From Paenibacillus donghaensis (GTDB lineage: Bacteria; Bacillota; Bacilli; Paenibacillales; Paenibacillaceae): 64,000 nt of DNA. The notes below the pieces were generated by a model. That model worked only from the letters and a program-made list of their open reading frames with translations, ran no database searches and was not told the origin of the DNA. Below are positions 1 to 9,269 of this stretch, one piece after another (position 1 is the first letter of the stretch; each line of letters opens with the position of its first letter). The position numbers and the translations under genes were made by a program. The DNA lies in NCBI RefSeq assembly GCF_002192415.1, contig NZ_CP021780.1, positions 2,542,001 to 2,606,000 of the forward strand, given 5' to 3'.

Positions 1-1
1 T

Positions 2-691
2 AAGCTGGGCGCCAAGGGAGCCGCGGCTTTTGACCTGTCGGCAGCCTGCTCTGGATTTGTCTATAGTCTGGCCACAGCGGTGGGATTCATCCAGAACGGG
101 ATGTACAACAATGCGCTGATTATCGGTGCGGATACCTTGTCGCGGATTACGGATTACACCGACCGCAATACCTGCATTCTGTTCGGCGACGGAGCCGGTG
201 CGGTTATTATCGGTGAAGTGCCGGAAGGGCGCGGCTTCCAATCGTTTGATCTGGGAGCTGAAGGCTCCGGCGGCAGCCTGCTGAATCTCGAAGCGGGCGG
301 CTCCCGTCATCCGGCCTCGCAGCAGACTGTAGAGAATAAGAAACATTTCATCTATATGAACGGCCGTGAGGTGTTCAAGTTCGCGGTGCGGATGATGGGC
401 TCGGCCACCGAACGCGTGCTGACCAAGGCCGGGATCACCAAGGATGATATCGATCTGTTTGTGCCGCATCAGGCCAACATCCGGATTATCCAGTCCGCGA
501 TGCAGCGTCTGGATTTGCCTGTGGAGAAGGTTGTTATTAATGTAGATAAGTATGCGAATACCTCAGCGGCCTCCATTCCGCTGGCATTGGTTGAAGCTGC
601 AGAAGCGGGCCGCATGAAGGCCGGAGACACGGTGCTGATGGTTGGATTTGGCGGCGGCCTGACTTGGGGCGCATCCGTGCTGATCTGGTAA
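2..691 (+). CDS. fabH: 3-oxoacyl-ACP synthase III, 5'-truncated by window edge
   Basis: FabH condenses acetyl-CoA (or a branched acyl-CoA primer) with malonyl-ACP to start fatty-acid synthesis in the cytoplasm. The open frame runs in from the window edge (first full codon at base 2), so the N-terminal third is missing. All three members of the FabH catalytic triad are visible: Cys in DLSAACSGF, His in VPHQANIRI and Asn in YANTSAAS. The C-terminal glycine-rich FGGGLTWG is also typical. It is followed after 30 bp by fabD, consistent with the plsX-fabH-fabD-fabG-acpP operon of Bacillales; plsX would lie upstream of the window. Identification is certain; primer preference cannot be read. Confidence 0.97.
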   Translation, partial: KLGAKGAAAFDLSAACSGFVYSLATAVGFIQNGMYNNALIIGADTLSRITDYTDRNTCILFGDGAGAVIIGEVPEGRGFQSFDLGAEGSGGSLLNLEAGGSRHPASQQTVENKKHFIYMNGREVFKFAVRMMGSATERVLTKAGITKDDIDLFVPHQANIRIIQSAMQRLDLPVEKVVINVDKYANTSAASIPLALVEAAEAGRMKAGDTVLMVGFGGGLTWGASVLIW

Positions 692-721
692 GCGGAACGT
701 TAGGGAAGGAGATTAGTTATT

Positions 722-1645
722 TTGGGTAAAATAGCATTTGTATTTCCCGGGCAAGGTGCACAGGCAGTTGGCATGGGTAAGGATGTATATGATGCGAAGC
801 CGAAGAGCCGCGAGGTGTTTGAGGAAGGCGATAAAGTGCTTGGTTTTGCGCTCAGCCAGCTTGTTTTCACAGGACCTGAGAGTGAACTGAAGCAGACGGT
901 GAATACACAGCCGGCCCTGCTCACAACAAGCGTAGCTTATTACAGAGCCATGCTTGATATGGGGGTTAAGCCGGATTATGTGGCTGGACACAGTCTGGGG
1001 GAATACAGCGCGCTTGTGGTGGCCGGTGTATTGTCTTACAGCGATGCCGTTCGGCTGGTGCGGCTGCGCGGACAGTTTATGGAAGAAGCGGTTCCAGAAG
1101 GACAGGGGGCAATGGCGGCGGTGCTTGGCGCCGACCGCGAAGCCTTGAACGAGCTGTGCCGGTTGATTACGGCAGAGAGCGGTCTTGTGGAGCTGGCCAA
1201 CATTAACTGTCCCGGCCAGATCGTCGTTTCCGGTTCGGAAGCGGGCGTCAGTGCAGTCGTGCAGCGCGTGAAGGAAGCCGGCGGCAAGCGGGCGATCCCG
1301 CTGGAGGTCAGCGGACCGTTTCACTCTTCGCTGATGAAGTCGGCCGCAGACCGCTTGGCGGTAGAGTTGCAGCAGGTTACTCTCAATAAGCCTGCAGTTC
1401 CGGTTGTAATGAATGTTACGGCTGCGCCGGTGACCGATCCCGAAGAGATCCGTGAGCTGCTGGTCCGCCAGGTCTACTCGCCGGTGCTCTGGCATGACAG
1501 TGTGGACTATCTGATTGCTAACGGGGTAGATACCATTGTCGAGATTGGATCGGGTAGTGTGCTGACAGGCCTGGTCCGCAAGATAGACAAAGGACTGAAG
1601 CTGATTAATATCAACAGTTTGGAAAGTACCCAGGCTGCCTGGTAG
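722..1645 (+). CDS. fabD: Malonyl-CoA:ACP transacylase
   Basis: FabD moves the malonyl group from CoA to acyl carrier protein, supplying the extender unit for fatty-acid elongation. The 307-aa protein has the family start MGKIAFVFPGQGAQ, the nucleophile serine in GHSLGEYSA, and the catalytic histidine in the GPFHSSLM segment. Length is normal for FabD (about 310 aa). Translation most likely starts at the TTG at 722, preceded by AAGGAGA at a good distance; a methionine start would remove the conserved N-terminus. It sits 30 bp after fabH and about 33 bp before fabG, all co-directional, so probably one transcript. Confidence 0.97.
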   Translation: MGKIAFVFPGQGAQAVGMGKDVYDAKPKSREVFEEGDKVLGFALSQLVFTGPESELKQTVNTQPALLTTSVAYYRAMLDMGVKPDYVAGHSLGEYSALVVAGVLSYSDAVRLVRLRGQFMEEAVPEGQGAMAAVLGADREALNELCRLITAESGLVELANINCPGQIVVSGSEAGVSAVVQRVKEAGGKRAIPLEVSGPFHSSLMKSAADRLAVELQQVTLNKPAVPVVMNVTAAPVTDPEEIRELLVRQVYSPVLWHDSVDYLIANGVDTIVEIGSGSVLTGLVRKIDKGLKLININSLESTQAAW

Positions 1646-1678
1646 CAGACCTTGCAGCGATTTGAAAGGAGCTTCCCT

Positions 1679-2428
1679 ATGTTCTCAGCATTAAAGGGCC
1701 AGACGGCTCTGGTTACCGGCGGTTCACGCGGAATTGGCCGCAGCATCGCGCTTGCGCTTGCAGAGCACGGCGTTAAGGTCGCTGTGAATTATGCCGGAAA
1801 TGAAGCCGCCGCCCTGGATACCGTAGCCCGGATCGTAGAACTCGGCTCGGAAGGCATTGCCCTGAAGGGTGATGTCGGCAACCTGGAGCAGGCTGACAGT
1901 CTGGTCAAGGAAGTGATTTCCACCTGGGGCAGAATCGACATTCTTGTCAACAATGCCGGGATTACCAGGGACAATCTGATCATGCGCATGAAAGAAGAAG
2001 AATTCGATCAGGTTATTGAAACGAATCTGAAGGGTGTGTTCAACTGCCTCAAGGCAGCTACTCGTCCGATGATGAAGCAGCGTTACGGGCGGATCATCAA
2101 TATCTCTTCAATTATTGGTGTGACCGGCAATCCGGGTCAGGTGAACTACTCAGCTGCCAAGGCAGGGGTGATCGGGATGACCAAAGCCGCGGCGCGCGAG
2201 CTGTCTTCACGGGGAATTACTGTGAACTGTATCGCACCCGGCTTCATTGAGACCGAAATGACCCACCAGTTGTCCGATGAAGTCCGCCAGGAGCATGAGA
2301 AGGGGATTCCCCTTGCTCGGCTCGGGCGGCCGGAGGACATTGCCATGACGGCGGTATTCCTGGCCTCGGAAGGCGCAGCCTACATGACCGGCCAGACGCT
2401 TCACGTGGATGGCGGGATGTACATGTAG
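1679..2428 (+). CDS. fabG: 3-oxoacyl-ACP reductase
   Basis: FabG is the NADPH-dependent ketoreductase of the elongation cycle. The 249-aa product is a classical short-chain dehydrogenase: TGGSRGIG dinucleotide-binding loop near the N-terminus, NNAG, catalytic Ser in NISSIIG, and YSAAK carrying the Tyr/Lys pair, followed by the PGFIETEM and HVDGGMYM segments. The frame is open upstream to 1652, but the ATG at 1679 preceded by GAAAGGAG is the better start and matches family length. Its position between fabD and acpP makes the assignment to fatty-acid synthesis, rather than a generic SDR, secure. Confidence 0.96.
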   Translation: MFSALKGQTALVTGGSRGIGRSIALALAEHGVKVAVNYAGNEAAALDTVARIVELGSEGIALKGDVGNLEQADSLVKEVISTWGRIDILVNNAGITRDNLIMRMKEEEFDQVIETNLKGVFNCLKAATRPMMKQRYGRIINISSIIGVTGNPGQVNYSAAKAGVIGMTKAAARELSSRGITVNCIAPGFIETEMTHQLSDEVRQEHEKGIPLARLGRPEDIAMTAVFLASEGAAYMTGQTLHVDGGMYM

Positions 2429-2531
2429 GGCCAGGCTGAAATGCTTTCATAGGTCCCGGACGTTTCTTGAATGGGCTCTATGGTATTTTGACCTCATATC
2501 TCGTATAATACCAAAAGAGGAGGTGAACCGG

Positions 2532-2765
2532 ATGTCCGATGTATTGGAGCGTGTAAAACGCATTGTCATCGACCGCTTAGGAGCCGATGAAGCCGAAGTA
2601 ACATTAGAAGCGTCTTTCAAAGACGATTTAGGTGCTGATTCTCTAGATGTAGTAGAATTGGTTATGGAGCTTGAAGACGAATTTGATATGGAAATCTCTG
2701 ATGAAGATGCAGAGACAATTACGACTGTGGGTGAAGTTGTGAAGTACATACAATCTCATACCTAA
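2532..2765 (+). CDS. acpP: Acyl carrier protein
   Basis: ACP carries the growing acyl chain on 4'-phosphopantetheine. The 77-aa, strongly acidic protein has the attachment serine in [10 protein letters not shown] and the normal ACP length. The open frame extends upstream to 2409 but overlaps fabG; the ATG at 2532 preceded by GAGGAGGTG is clearly the start. About 100 bp separate it from fabG, so extra transcription from a promoter in that gap is possible, as is usual for highly expressed acpP, though no convincing -35/-10 pair was found there. A hairpin terminator follows at 2778. Confidence 0.97.
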   Translation: MSDVLERVKRIVIDRLGADEAEVTLEASFKDDLGADSLDVVELVMELEDEFDMEISDEDAETITTVGEVVKYIQSHT

Positions 2766-2777
2766 GGTCATATGATG

Positions 2778-2813
2778 GGAGTCCCGTTCCTGCTAGGGCG
2801 GGGCTCCTCTTTA
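2778..2813 (+). terminator. Rho-independent terminator after acpP
   Basis: The arms GGAGTCCCG and CGGGGCTCC form a 9-bp stem with one G-T pair, followed by a short T-rich run. It lies 12 bp after acpP and about 160 bp before fabF, so it probably separates abundant acpP transcripts from the downstream genes, with partial read-through likely. Confidence 0.75.
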
Positions 2814-2973
2814 ATTTATAGGAGCATCCGGCATTTAAGGACTGCTTAATGAACATTGAATTAGAACAATACCAGAGCCGCTTAGCGCATGAAGCCGCGG
2901 TGACTTCAGTTTATATAGTGAGCACATAATACGGTTTGTTGAAGTAAACAACCTACAGATGGGGTGATTGCGT

Positions 2974-4212
2974 TTGAGTCATAGAGTGGTTGTTACCGGT
3001 ATGGGTGTAGTGACATCCTTAGGCAAGGATCTGGAAACGTTCTGGGAGAGCCTGATGAGCGGTAAATCCGGCGTATCCAGGGTTGAAACTTTTGATGTCA
3101 GTGAGTACACTACACAAATTGCAGCTTCAGTCAAAGATTTTGATCCCGAGGCTTTATTCGGCCGTAAGGAAGCCCGCAAGATGGACCGTTTCGTCCAGTT
3201 CGCGGTTGCTGCCGGCCAAGATGCATTGAAGGACAGCGGCCTTGTGATCGGCGAGGATATTGATGCTGAACGAATTGGTGTATCTGTCGGCTCCGGTATC
3301 GGAGGCTTGGGTACTTGGGAAGATCAGCATAATCTGCTGCTGGAGAAGGGTCCGAAACGGGTCAGCCCGTTCTTTATTCCCATGATGATTGCGAACATGG
3401 GCTCCGGTCAGCTGTCGATTAATTTGGGTGCCAAGGGACCCAACACAACGAATGTTACCGCATGTGCCACTGGCAGCCATTCCATTGGCGAGTCCTACCG
3501 CTTCATCCAGCGCGGTGATGCCGATGCGATGATCTGTGGGGGTTCGGAAGCAACAATCCGTCCGACCGGAATGGCAGGCTTCTGCGCCATGCGTGCGATG
3601 TCCACCCGCAATGACGAGCCGGAGAAAGCGAGCCGTCCATTTGATACGGACCGCGACGGTTTTGTTATGGGTGAGGGTGCAGGCATTCTGGTGCTGGAAT
3701 CGTTGGAGCATGCCCAGAAACGCGGGGCAAGAATCTATGCCGAGATCATCGGCTACGGTCTGAGCGGTGACGCTCACCATATGACGGAACCGGACCCGGA
3801 CGGTGCAGCACGCTGCATGAAGATGGCGATCCGCGACGCCGGGATTCAGCCGGAGGAGATTGATTACATCAATGCTCACGGAACCTCGACCCCTGTGGGC
3901 GACCGTTCCGAAACGTTGGCTGTGAAGAAGGCGCTGGGCGACCATGCGTATAAGGTGGCCATCAGCTCCACGAAATCGATGACCGGCCATTTGCTGGGTG
4001 CGGCAGGGGGCGTGGAAGCGATTATCTGCGGCTTGTCGCTGCAGAAGGGCATCATAACACCTACGATCAACCTGGAGAACCAGGACCCGGAATGCGATCT
4101 GGATTATGTGCCGAATGTGCCGCGTGAAGCGGATCTTAACATTGCGATGTCGAATTCCTTCGGATTCGGAGGCCATAACGCAACCGTTATTTTGAAAAAA
4201 TATAATCAGTAA
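2974..4212 (+). CDS. fabF: 3-oxoacyl-ACP synthase II
   Basis: FabF (KAS II) elongates acyl-ACP with malonyl-ACP. The 412-aa protein shows the thiolase-fold catalytic set: Cys in NVTACATGSH, His in NAHGTSTPVGD and His in KSMTGHLLGAAG, with the C-terminal NSFGFGGHNAT. Two in-frame TTG codons (2968 and 2974) are candidates; 2974 gives MSHRVVVTG, which matches the family, and has GGGGTG about 8 nt upstream. A 208-bp gap after acpP contains a terminator and presumably a promoter. rnc follows after 12 bp. Confidence 0.96.
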   Translation: MSHRVVVTGMGVVTSLGKDLETFWESLMSGKSGVSRVETFDVSEYTTQIAASVKDFDPEALFGRKEARKMDRFVQFAVAAGQDALKDSGLVIGEDIDAERIGVSVGSGIGGLGTWEDQHNLLLEKGPKRVSPFFIPMMIANMGSGQLSINLGAKGPNTTNVTACATGSHSIGESYRFIQRGDADAMICGGSEATIRPTGMAGFCAMRAMSTRNDEPEKASRPFDTDRDGFVMGEGAGILVLESLEHAQKRGARIYAEIIGYGLSGDAHHMTEPDPDGAARCMKMAIRDAGIQPEEIDYINAHGTSTPVGDRSETLAVKKALGDHAYKVAISSTKSMTGHLLGAAGGVEAIICGLSLQKGIITPTINLENQDPECDLDYVPNVPREADLNIAMSNSFGFGGHNATVILKKYNQ

Positions 4213-4224
4213 GGGGACAGTGCG

Positions 4225-4929
4225 GTGAAGGGAGAACTGAAGCAATTACAAAATCAACTTCAAATCCAATTTCACGATTCTGTACTTCTGAAGCAAGCCT
4301 TTACCCATGCATCTTATGTGAATGAACACCGGTTCAATCAGCACCAGGACAACGAACGTCTGGAATTTCTGGGTGATGCGGTCCTGGAGCTTACGGTGTC
4401 TGAGTATCTGTACAATTTACTGCCGGACAGGCCTGAAGGGGAGCTGACCAAGCTTCGTGCCGCGATTGTTTGCGAGCCGTCTCTGGTCCGCTTCGCGGAG
4501 AGCCTGGGCTTCGGCCGTTATGTGCTGCTCGGTAAAGGGGAAGAGCTAACGGGTGGTCGTACCCGTCCCGCTCTGCTTGCCGATGTGTTTGAATCCTTCG
4601 TGGGAGCGCTTTACCTCGACCAGGGGCTGGAGCCGGTTCGCAGGTTCCTGGATGATCATGTCTTTCCGCTTGTGGAGACAGACGGCAAGCTGCAGATGCA
4701 GATGAGTGACTTCAAGACAGAGCTGCAGGAATTGATTCAGCATCACAATATGGGTACGCTGGAGTACCGGATCATTGAAGAGCGGGGACCGGCCCATGAG
4801 CGGGAATTCGTGTCTGAGGTCTACATGGCGAGCCGTTCGCTCGGCAAGGGAAGCGGGCGCTCCAAGAAGGAAGCGGAGCAGCAGGCTGCGGCAGCTGCAC
4901 TCCTGCGTCTGAAGGAAGAAGGCGCCTGA
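4225..4929 (+). CDS. rnc: Ribonuclease III
   Basis: RNase III cleaves double-stranded RNA in rRNA and mRNA processing. The 234-aa protein has the catalytic signature [10 protein letters not shown] near residue 48, a second acidic patch in [15 protein letters not shown], and a C-terminal dsRNA-binding domain (about residues 160-232) ending in the [12 protein letters not shown] helix. The GTG start at 4225 follows the fabF stop by 12 nt. Gene order fabF-rnc-smc is conserved in Bacillales. A strong terminator follows at 4971, so smc may depend on its own promoter or on read-through. Confidence 0.96.
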   Translation: MKGELKQLQNQLQIQFHDSVLLKQAFTHASYVNEHRFNQHQDNERLEFLGDAVLELTVSEYLYNLLPDRPEGELTKLRAAIVCEPSLVRFAESLGFGRYVLLGKGEELTGGRTRPALLADVFESFVGALYLDQGLEPVRRFLDDHVFPLVETDGKLQMQMSDFKTELQELIQHHNMGTLEYRIIEERGPAHEREFVSEVYMASRSLGKGSGRSKKEAEQQAAAAALLRLKEEGA

Positions 4930-4970
4930 CAAGTCCGGGAGGCAGCAGGAACCGGATAAGCAATCGGAGT

Positions 4971-5031
4971 AGAGCAGCAAAGGTCTGAATACCGGCGTTT
5001 TGGCGGAACTCAGACCGTTGCTGCTCTTTTT
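4971..5031 (+). terminator. Strong rho-independent terminator between rnc and smc
   Basis: AGAGCAGCAAAGGTCTGA pairs with TCAGACCGTTGCTGCTCT (18 positions, one mismatch) and is followed by a T run. The stem is unusually long and would be expected to end most transcripts before smc; an ATAATG-type -10 region near 5048 could restart transcription for smc. Confidence 0.85.
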
Positions 5032-5075
5032 CGAAAGATAAGATGATATAATGAGTTAGAGGTGATAGGCGGGTT

Positions 5076-8000
5076 ATGTTTCTCAAACGGATTGAATTAG
5101 CAGGTTTTAAATCGTTTGCCGACAAGACGGAGATGGAATTTGTGCGCGGCATTACGGCTGTAGTAGGGCCCAATGGCAGCGGCAAAAGCAATATCTCTGA
5201 CGGCATCCGCTGGGTGCTCGGCGAGCAAAGCGCCAAATCGCTGCGCGGCGGCAAGATGGAGGATATTATCTTCGCCGGAAGCGACGCCCGCAAGGCAGTG
5301 AACTATGGCGAAGTCTCGCTGACGCTCGACAATGAGGACCACACGCTGCCGCTGGATTTCAGCGAGGTTACGGTGACACGCCGTGTGCACCGCAGCGGGG
5401 AAAGTGAATATTTGATCAACAAGCAATCCTGCCGCCTGAAGGATATTACGGAGCTGTTTATGGACACCGGCATCGGGCGTGAGGCCTATTCCATTATTGG
5501 ACAAGGCCGGATTGAAGAGATTCTCAGCACACGCTCCGAGGACCGGCGGGGTATCTTTGAAGAGGCGTCAGGGATTGTTAAATATAAGTCGCGCAAAAAG
5601 GAAGCCGGACGCAAACTGGATGACACCGAGCAGAACCTGCTCCGCATCCATGACCTGATCAGTGAGCTGGAGGACCAGATCGGACCGCTTAAGGATCAGT
5701 CCGAGAAGGCCATCCGCTTCAAAGAGCTGCGCGAGCAGCTGAAGCAGCAGGAGATTTCGGTCTATGTGCATCAGATTGAAGGTATTCATACAGCCTGGCA
5801 GGAAGGCAATTCGCGCCTCCTGGTGCTGAAGGATGAACAGCTGGAGCTGTCCACCGTGGTTTCGGCCCATGATGCCAAGCTGGAGAGCGGACGTTCTGCG
5901 CTGCGCGTGCTGGAAGAGCAGATCGAACGGCAGCAGGAGCAATTGCTGCGATACAGTGAAGCCTATGAGAAGAGCGAAGGCTACGGGGAAGTGCTGAAGG
6001 AGCGCAAACGCAACCTGGAGAGCAACCGTGAGCAGCTGCAGCTGACGCTCGGCTCGGTAGGCGAACGCTCGGAAGGCCGCCAGCGTGAACTCACAGCGCT
6101 GGAGGAGAAGCTGACGCAGTCGCGGCTGAAGCTGGCCGAGCTGCGCAGCCAGCTGGAGGGTGAGCAGGCGAGGCTGGAGGGCGTAGCCTTCGGCATCAGC
6201 CAGAGCCATGAAGAGAAGCTCAAAAGCTCGCTGCTGGAGCTGATGAACCTGATGGCTGGTGCCCGCAATGAAATCCGCTATGCCGACCAGCAGAAGGAAA
6301 CGCTGGAACGGCGGATGAGCCGCAGTGAAGAAGAAAGCGGCAAATGGACAGCCCGGCTGGAGGAACTGACTTTGGCCAAGAAGGGGCTGCAGGATAAGAT
6401 CGCTCAGCTCGGTAAAGAACTGAGCACCTTGCGCAACAGCTATATCACCGAGAGCGAGCAGCTCAGCAAACGCCAGAAGCTGCTGGAGGAGGCGCAGCTA
6501 GGCCTGCGCAAGTGGGAGCAGAAGCGTGAAGCGCAGTTCTCCCGCCATGAGACGATGAAGGAAATGCAGGATGATTTCGATGGCTTCATGCTTGGCGTCA
6601 AGGAAGTGCTGAAGGCTTCCCGCAAAGGCCAGCTGAGCGGTGTGCACGGTGCGGTGGCCGAGCTGATCTCTGTTCCCGAGAAGCTGGAGCTGGCGGTGGA
6701 GACTGCGCTTGGCGCCTCCCTGCAGCATGTGGTAATGGATAACGAAGCGGTGTCGCGCCAGGCAATCAGTTTCCTGAAGCAGCGTCAGCTGGGTCGGGCG
6801 ACCTTCCTGCCGCTGGATGTCATCCGCCCGCGCCAGATCACGGGCAGTGACCGCAGCCAGGTGGAAGGCGCATCCGGTTTCGTAGGCATTGGTGCGGACC
6901 TCGTAGGTTATGAAGAGAAGTACGCCAATATTGTTGGCAGTCTGCTTGGCAATGTAGTGATCGCGGAGAGTCTGGAGGATGCTAACAGAATCGCTGCCAA
7001 ATGCCAGTACCGCTTCCGCGTAGTTACGCTGGATGGCGATGTGGTCAATGCCGGCGGTTCCATGACAGGCGGCAGCCAGCACAAGAAGAACAACAGCCTC
7101 CTTAGCCGCAAGCGCCAGCTGGATCAGCTGAGCGGCGAGATTGAAGAGAGCGACCGGCAGATTGTGAAGCTCAGCCAGAGTATTTCACGGCTGCGCAGCG
7201 AGCAGGAGAACGCCAGCTTGAAGCTGGAAGAGCTGCGCCGTGACGGGGATGAGAAACGGCTGGACGAGCAGCGCGTCTCGGGTGACCTGAAGCAGCTGGA
7301 GCATGAGCTGCGCCATGTGCAGGAGCAGGTCGAGAGTGCTGGCGTGGAACGCAGCAGCTTCGAGAGCGAGGTGCGCGGACTGCTGGAAGGCCGCACTCAG
7401 GCCGCCGCCGAGCTGGAGCGGCTGGAGACGGAAGAGAAGGAGGCCCATGCGGCGATCCGCAGCGCGGAATCGACCCGCAAGGCCAATGAGTCGGCGAAGG
7501 AGGAGCTGCAGAGCAAGCTGACAGGCATGAAGGTAGCCGAAGGCAAGCTGGACCAGGAGATCTTCTCTCTGGAAGAGCAGCTGCGCCGCATGCGGCAGGA
7601 TGCCGGCTCCCAGGATAAAGAGCTGCGCCAGAACCGCAATCTGCTGAACACGATTGAGCAGGATCTGGCTAATCATACGGTGGAAGCAGTCAAGCAGAAG
7701 GAGGATCTCAACAGCTACCGGCTGAAGAAGGAAGAGACCTCCAAGGCACTTGACTTCGCAAGGGCAGAACGCGCTGCGCTGACCCGCAAGCTGGAGCTTG
7801 AGGAAGGCGAAACGAAGGATCAGCGGCAGGCGCTGAAGCTGGTCGACGACAAGCTGCGCTCGACTGAGGTTGCTGTAGGCAGGCTGGATGTGGAGCTGGA
7901 CAATATCCTGCGCAAGCTGAGCGATGATTATGAGCTCAGCTATGAGCTGGCGAAGCAGCGGTACCCGGTGCCGGAGGATGTTCCGGCGGCCCAGGCCGAT

Positions 8001-8645
8001 GTGCAGCGGCTGAAGCGCAGTATCTCTTCGCTGGGCGAGGTGAACCTGGGTGCGATTGAGGAATACCAGCGTGTACATGAGCGCTTCACGTTCCTCAGCG
8101 GTCAGAAGGATGATCTGGTAGAAGCCAAAACCACACTGTACCATGTCATCCGCGAGATGGAGGAAGAGATGTCCAAGCGCTTCAAGTCTACCTTCGACGC
8201 GATCCGCCGCGAATTCGGCACGGTGTTCTCGAAGCTGTTCGGCGGCGGACGGGCTGACCTTCAACTGCTGGACCCGGAGCATATGCTGGACACCGGCATC
8301 GACATCGTGGCCCAGCCTCCCGGCAAGAAGCTGCAGAACCTGCAGTTGCTCTCCGGCGGGGAGCGTGCTCTGACCGCGATGGCGCTCTTGTTCGCCATCC
8401 TGCAGGTCAAGCCGGTTCCCTTCTGTGTACTGGATGAGGTCGAAGCGGCGCTTGATGAAGCCAATGTGGTCCGGTTTGCCCAGTATCTGCGCGAGTTCTC
8501 CGAGCAGACGCAATTTATCGTGGTAACCCACCGCAAAGGAACGATGGAGGAAGCCGATGTTCTGTATGGGGTGACGATGGAAGAGGGCGGTGTGTCCAAG
8601 CTCGTCTCCGTCAAGCTGGAGGATGAGGAAGCGGAAATCGCTTAA
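5076..8645 (+). CDS. smc: Chromosome segregation ATPase SMC
   Basis: SMC forms, with ScpA and ScpB, the bacterial condensin that organises and helps segregate the chromosome. The 1189-aa protein has the full family layout: Walker A GPNGSGKSN near residue 31, two long coiled-coil arms (about 170-500 and 670-1000) separated by the hinge (about 510-665, with GGSMTGGS at its end), then the ABC signature LSGGERALTAMALLFA and Walker B FCVLDEVEAALDE near the C-terminus. Length matches Bacillus SMC (about 1186). Start ATG at 5076 follows GAGGTGATAG. It is intact and followed by a GNAT gene before ftsY. Confidence 0.97.
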   Translation: MFLKRIELAGFKSFADKTEMEFVRGITAVVGPNGSGKSNISDGIRWVLGEQSAKSLRGGKMEDIIFAGSDARKAVNYGEVSLTLDNEDHTLPLDFSEVTVTRRVHRSGESEYLINKQSCRLKDITELFMDTGIGREAYSIIGQGRIEEILSTRSEDRRGIFEEASGIVKYKSRKKEAGRKLDDTEQNLLRIHDLISELEDQIGPLKDQSEKAIRFKELREQLKQQEISVYVHQIEGIHTAWQEGNSRLLVLKDEQLELSTVVSAHDAKLESGRSALRVLEEQIERQQEQLLRYSEAYEKSEGYGEVLKERKRNLESNREQLQLTLGSVGERSEGRQRELTALEEKLTQSRLKLAELRSQLEGEQARLEGVAFGISQSHEEKLKSSLLELMNLMAGARNEIRYADQQKETLERRMSRSEEESGKWTARLEELTLAKKGLQDKIAQLGKELSTLRNSYITESEQLSKRQKLLEEAQLGLRKWEQKREAQFSRHETMKEMQDDFDGFMLGVKEVLKASRKGQLSGVHGAVAELISVPEKLELAVETALGASLQHVVMDNEAVSRQAISFLKQRQLGRATFLPLDVIRPRQITGSDRSQVEGASGFVGIGADLVGYEEKYANIVGSLLGNVVIAESLEDANRIAAKCQYRFRVVTLDGDVVNAGGSMTGGSQHKKNNSLLSRKRQLDQLSGEIEESDRQIVKLSQSISRLRSEQENASLKLEELRRDGDEKRLDEQRVSGDLKQLEHELRHVQEQVESAGVERSSFESEVRGLLEGRTQAAAELERLETEEKEAHAAIRSAESTRKANESAKEELQSKLTGMKVAEGKLDQEIFSLEEQLRRMRQDAGSQDKELRQNRNLLNTIEQDLANHTVEAVKQKEDLNSYRLKKEETSKALDFARAERAALTRKLELEEGETKDQRQALKLVDDKLRSTEVAVGRLDVELDNILRKLSDDYELSYELAKQRYPVPEDVPAAQADVQRLKRSISSLGEVNLGAIEEYQRVHERFTFLSGQKDDLVEAKTTLYHVIREMEEEMSKRFKSTFDAIRREFGTVFSKLFGGGRADLQLLDPEHMLDTGIDIVAQPPGKKLQNLQLLSGGERALTAMALLFAILQVKPVPFCVLDEVEAALDEANVVRFAQYLREFSEQTQFIVVTHRKGTMEEADVLYGVTMEEGGVSKLVSVKLEDEEAEIA

Positions 8646-8701
8646 GTAAGACTCAGCACCGGCCGAATTGCTCTATTTTTGCGAGAAAGGACTACAAGTT
8701 A

Positions 8702-9259
8702 ATGAATAAGGTAGAGATCAGACGGCCAAGTGTGGGGGATACGGGGAGACTGCATCAGTTTTTTGAGCTAGTAATCCGTGATACGTTCACCAAAGAAGGC
8801 ATCGGAGATCAGCTGAGTGTGATTGAACATGAAATCAATACGAAAAAAAGCTTGCTTAAAGGTTGTTTGAATGATCCTGAAGGCAACAGATATCTCCTTG
8901 CCGCTTTTCATGAAAACAGCTTGGTGGGCACGATTCATTATGGTCCCGCGAATGCATTGATCATAGAGGGCACTCAGGGGACTCTAGCCGATCAGGTTGA
9001 AGTAGGGTCGGTATACGTACATCCCGAGTTTCAGGGTCAAGGGCTGGGCAGTTTGTTATGGAGTGAGATCGCTCGGGCACTGAGCAGCCGCAACATCAAG
9101 CAATTCTGCTTCGACAGCGGCTATGCCACGGCCATGCGACTCTGGAAGCGGAAGTTCGGCGAGCCTGATTATATTTTGAAGGATCAATGGGGACCGGGGA
9201 AAGATCATATGATCTGGAGCCGCAAGACGGGCAGCGTGCCCATTAGATTTAACCCTTAG
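8702..9259 (+). CDS. GNAT-family acetyltransferase inserted between smc and ftsY
   Basis: The 185-aa product has the GNAT acetyl-CoA-binding signature: VGSVYVHPEFQGQGLGSLL, i.e. the V-x-P-x-x-x-G-x-G-x-G motif, followed by a helix and the typical beta5 segment (KQFCFDSGYATAMRLWKRKFGEP). The substrate is unknown. ATG at 8702 has GAAAGGA upstream. It is co-directional and only 10 nt before the ftsY start, so it is co-transcribed with ftsY. A GNAT here is not part of the textbook smc-ftsY pair, and is probably a lineage-specific insertion. Family assignment is firm, function open. Confidence 0.85.
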   Translation: MNKVEIRRPSVGDTGRLHQFFELVIRDTFTKEGIGDQLSVIEHEINTKKSLLKGCLNDPEGNRYLLAAFHENSLVGTIHYGPANALIIEGTQGTLADQVEVGSVYVHPEFQGQGLGSLLWSEIARALSSRNIKQFCFDSGYATAMRLWKRKFGEPDYILKDQWGPGKDHMIWSRKTGSVPIRFNP

Positions 9260-9269
9260 GAGGAGAATC

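Noticed and set aside
2429..2531. Promoter with TATAAT near 2503 before acpP
   Set aside because: No acceptable -35 at 16-18 bp; the TTGACC is only 10 bp away.
3154..4245. 363-codon minus-strand frame opposite fabF
   Set aside because: Shadow of fabF; no start signal or known motif.
7185..8531. 448-codon open frame on the minus strand opposite smc
   Set aside because: Antisense shadow of smc in a GC-rich coiled-coil region; Leu/Gln-rich low-complexity translation with no family motif and no ribosome-binding site.
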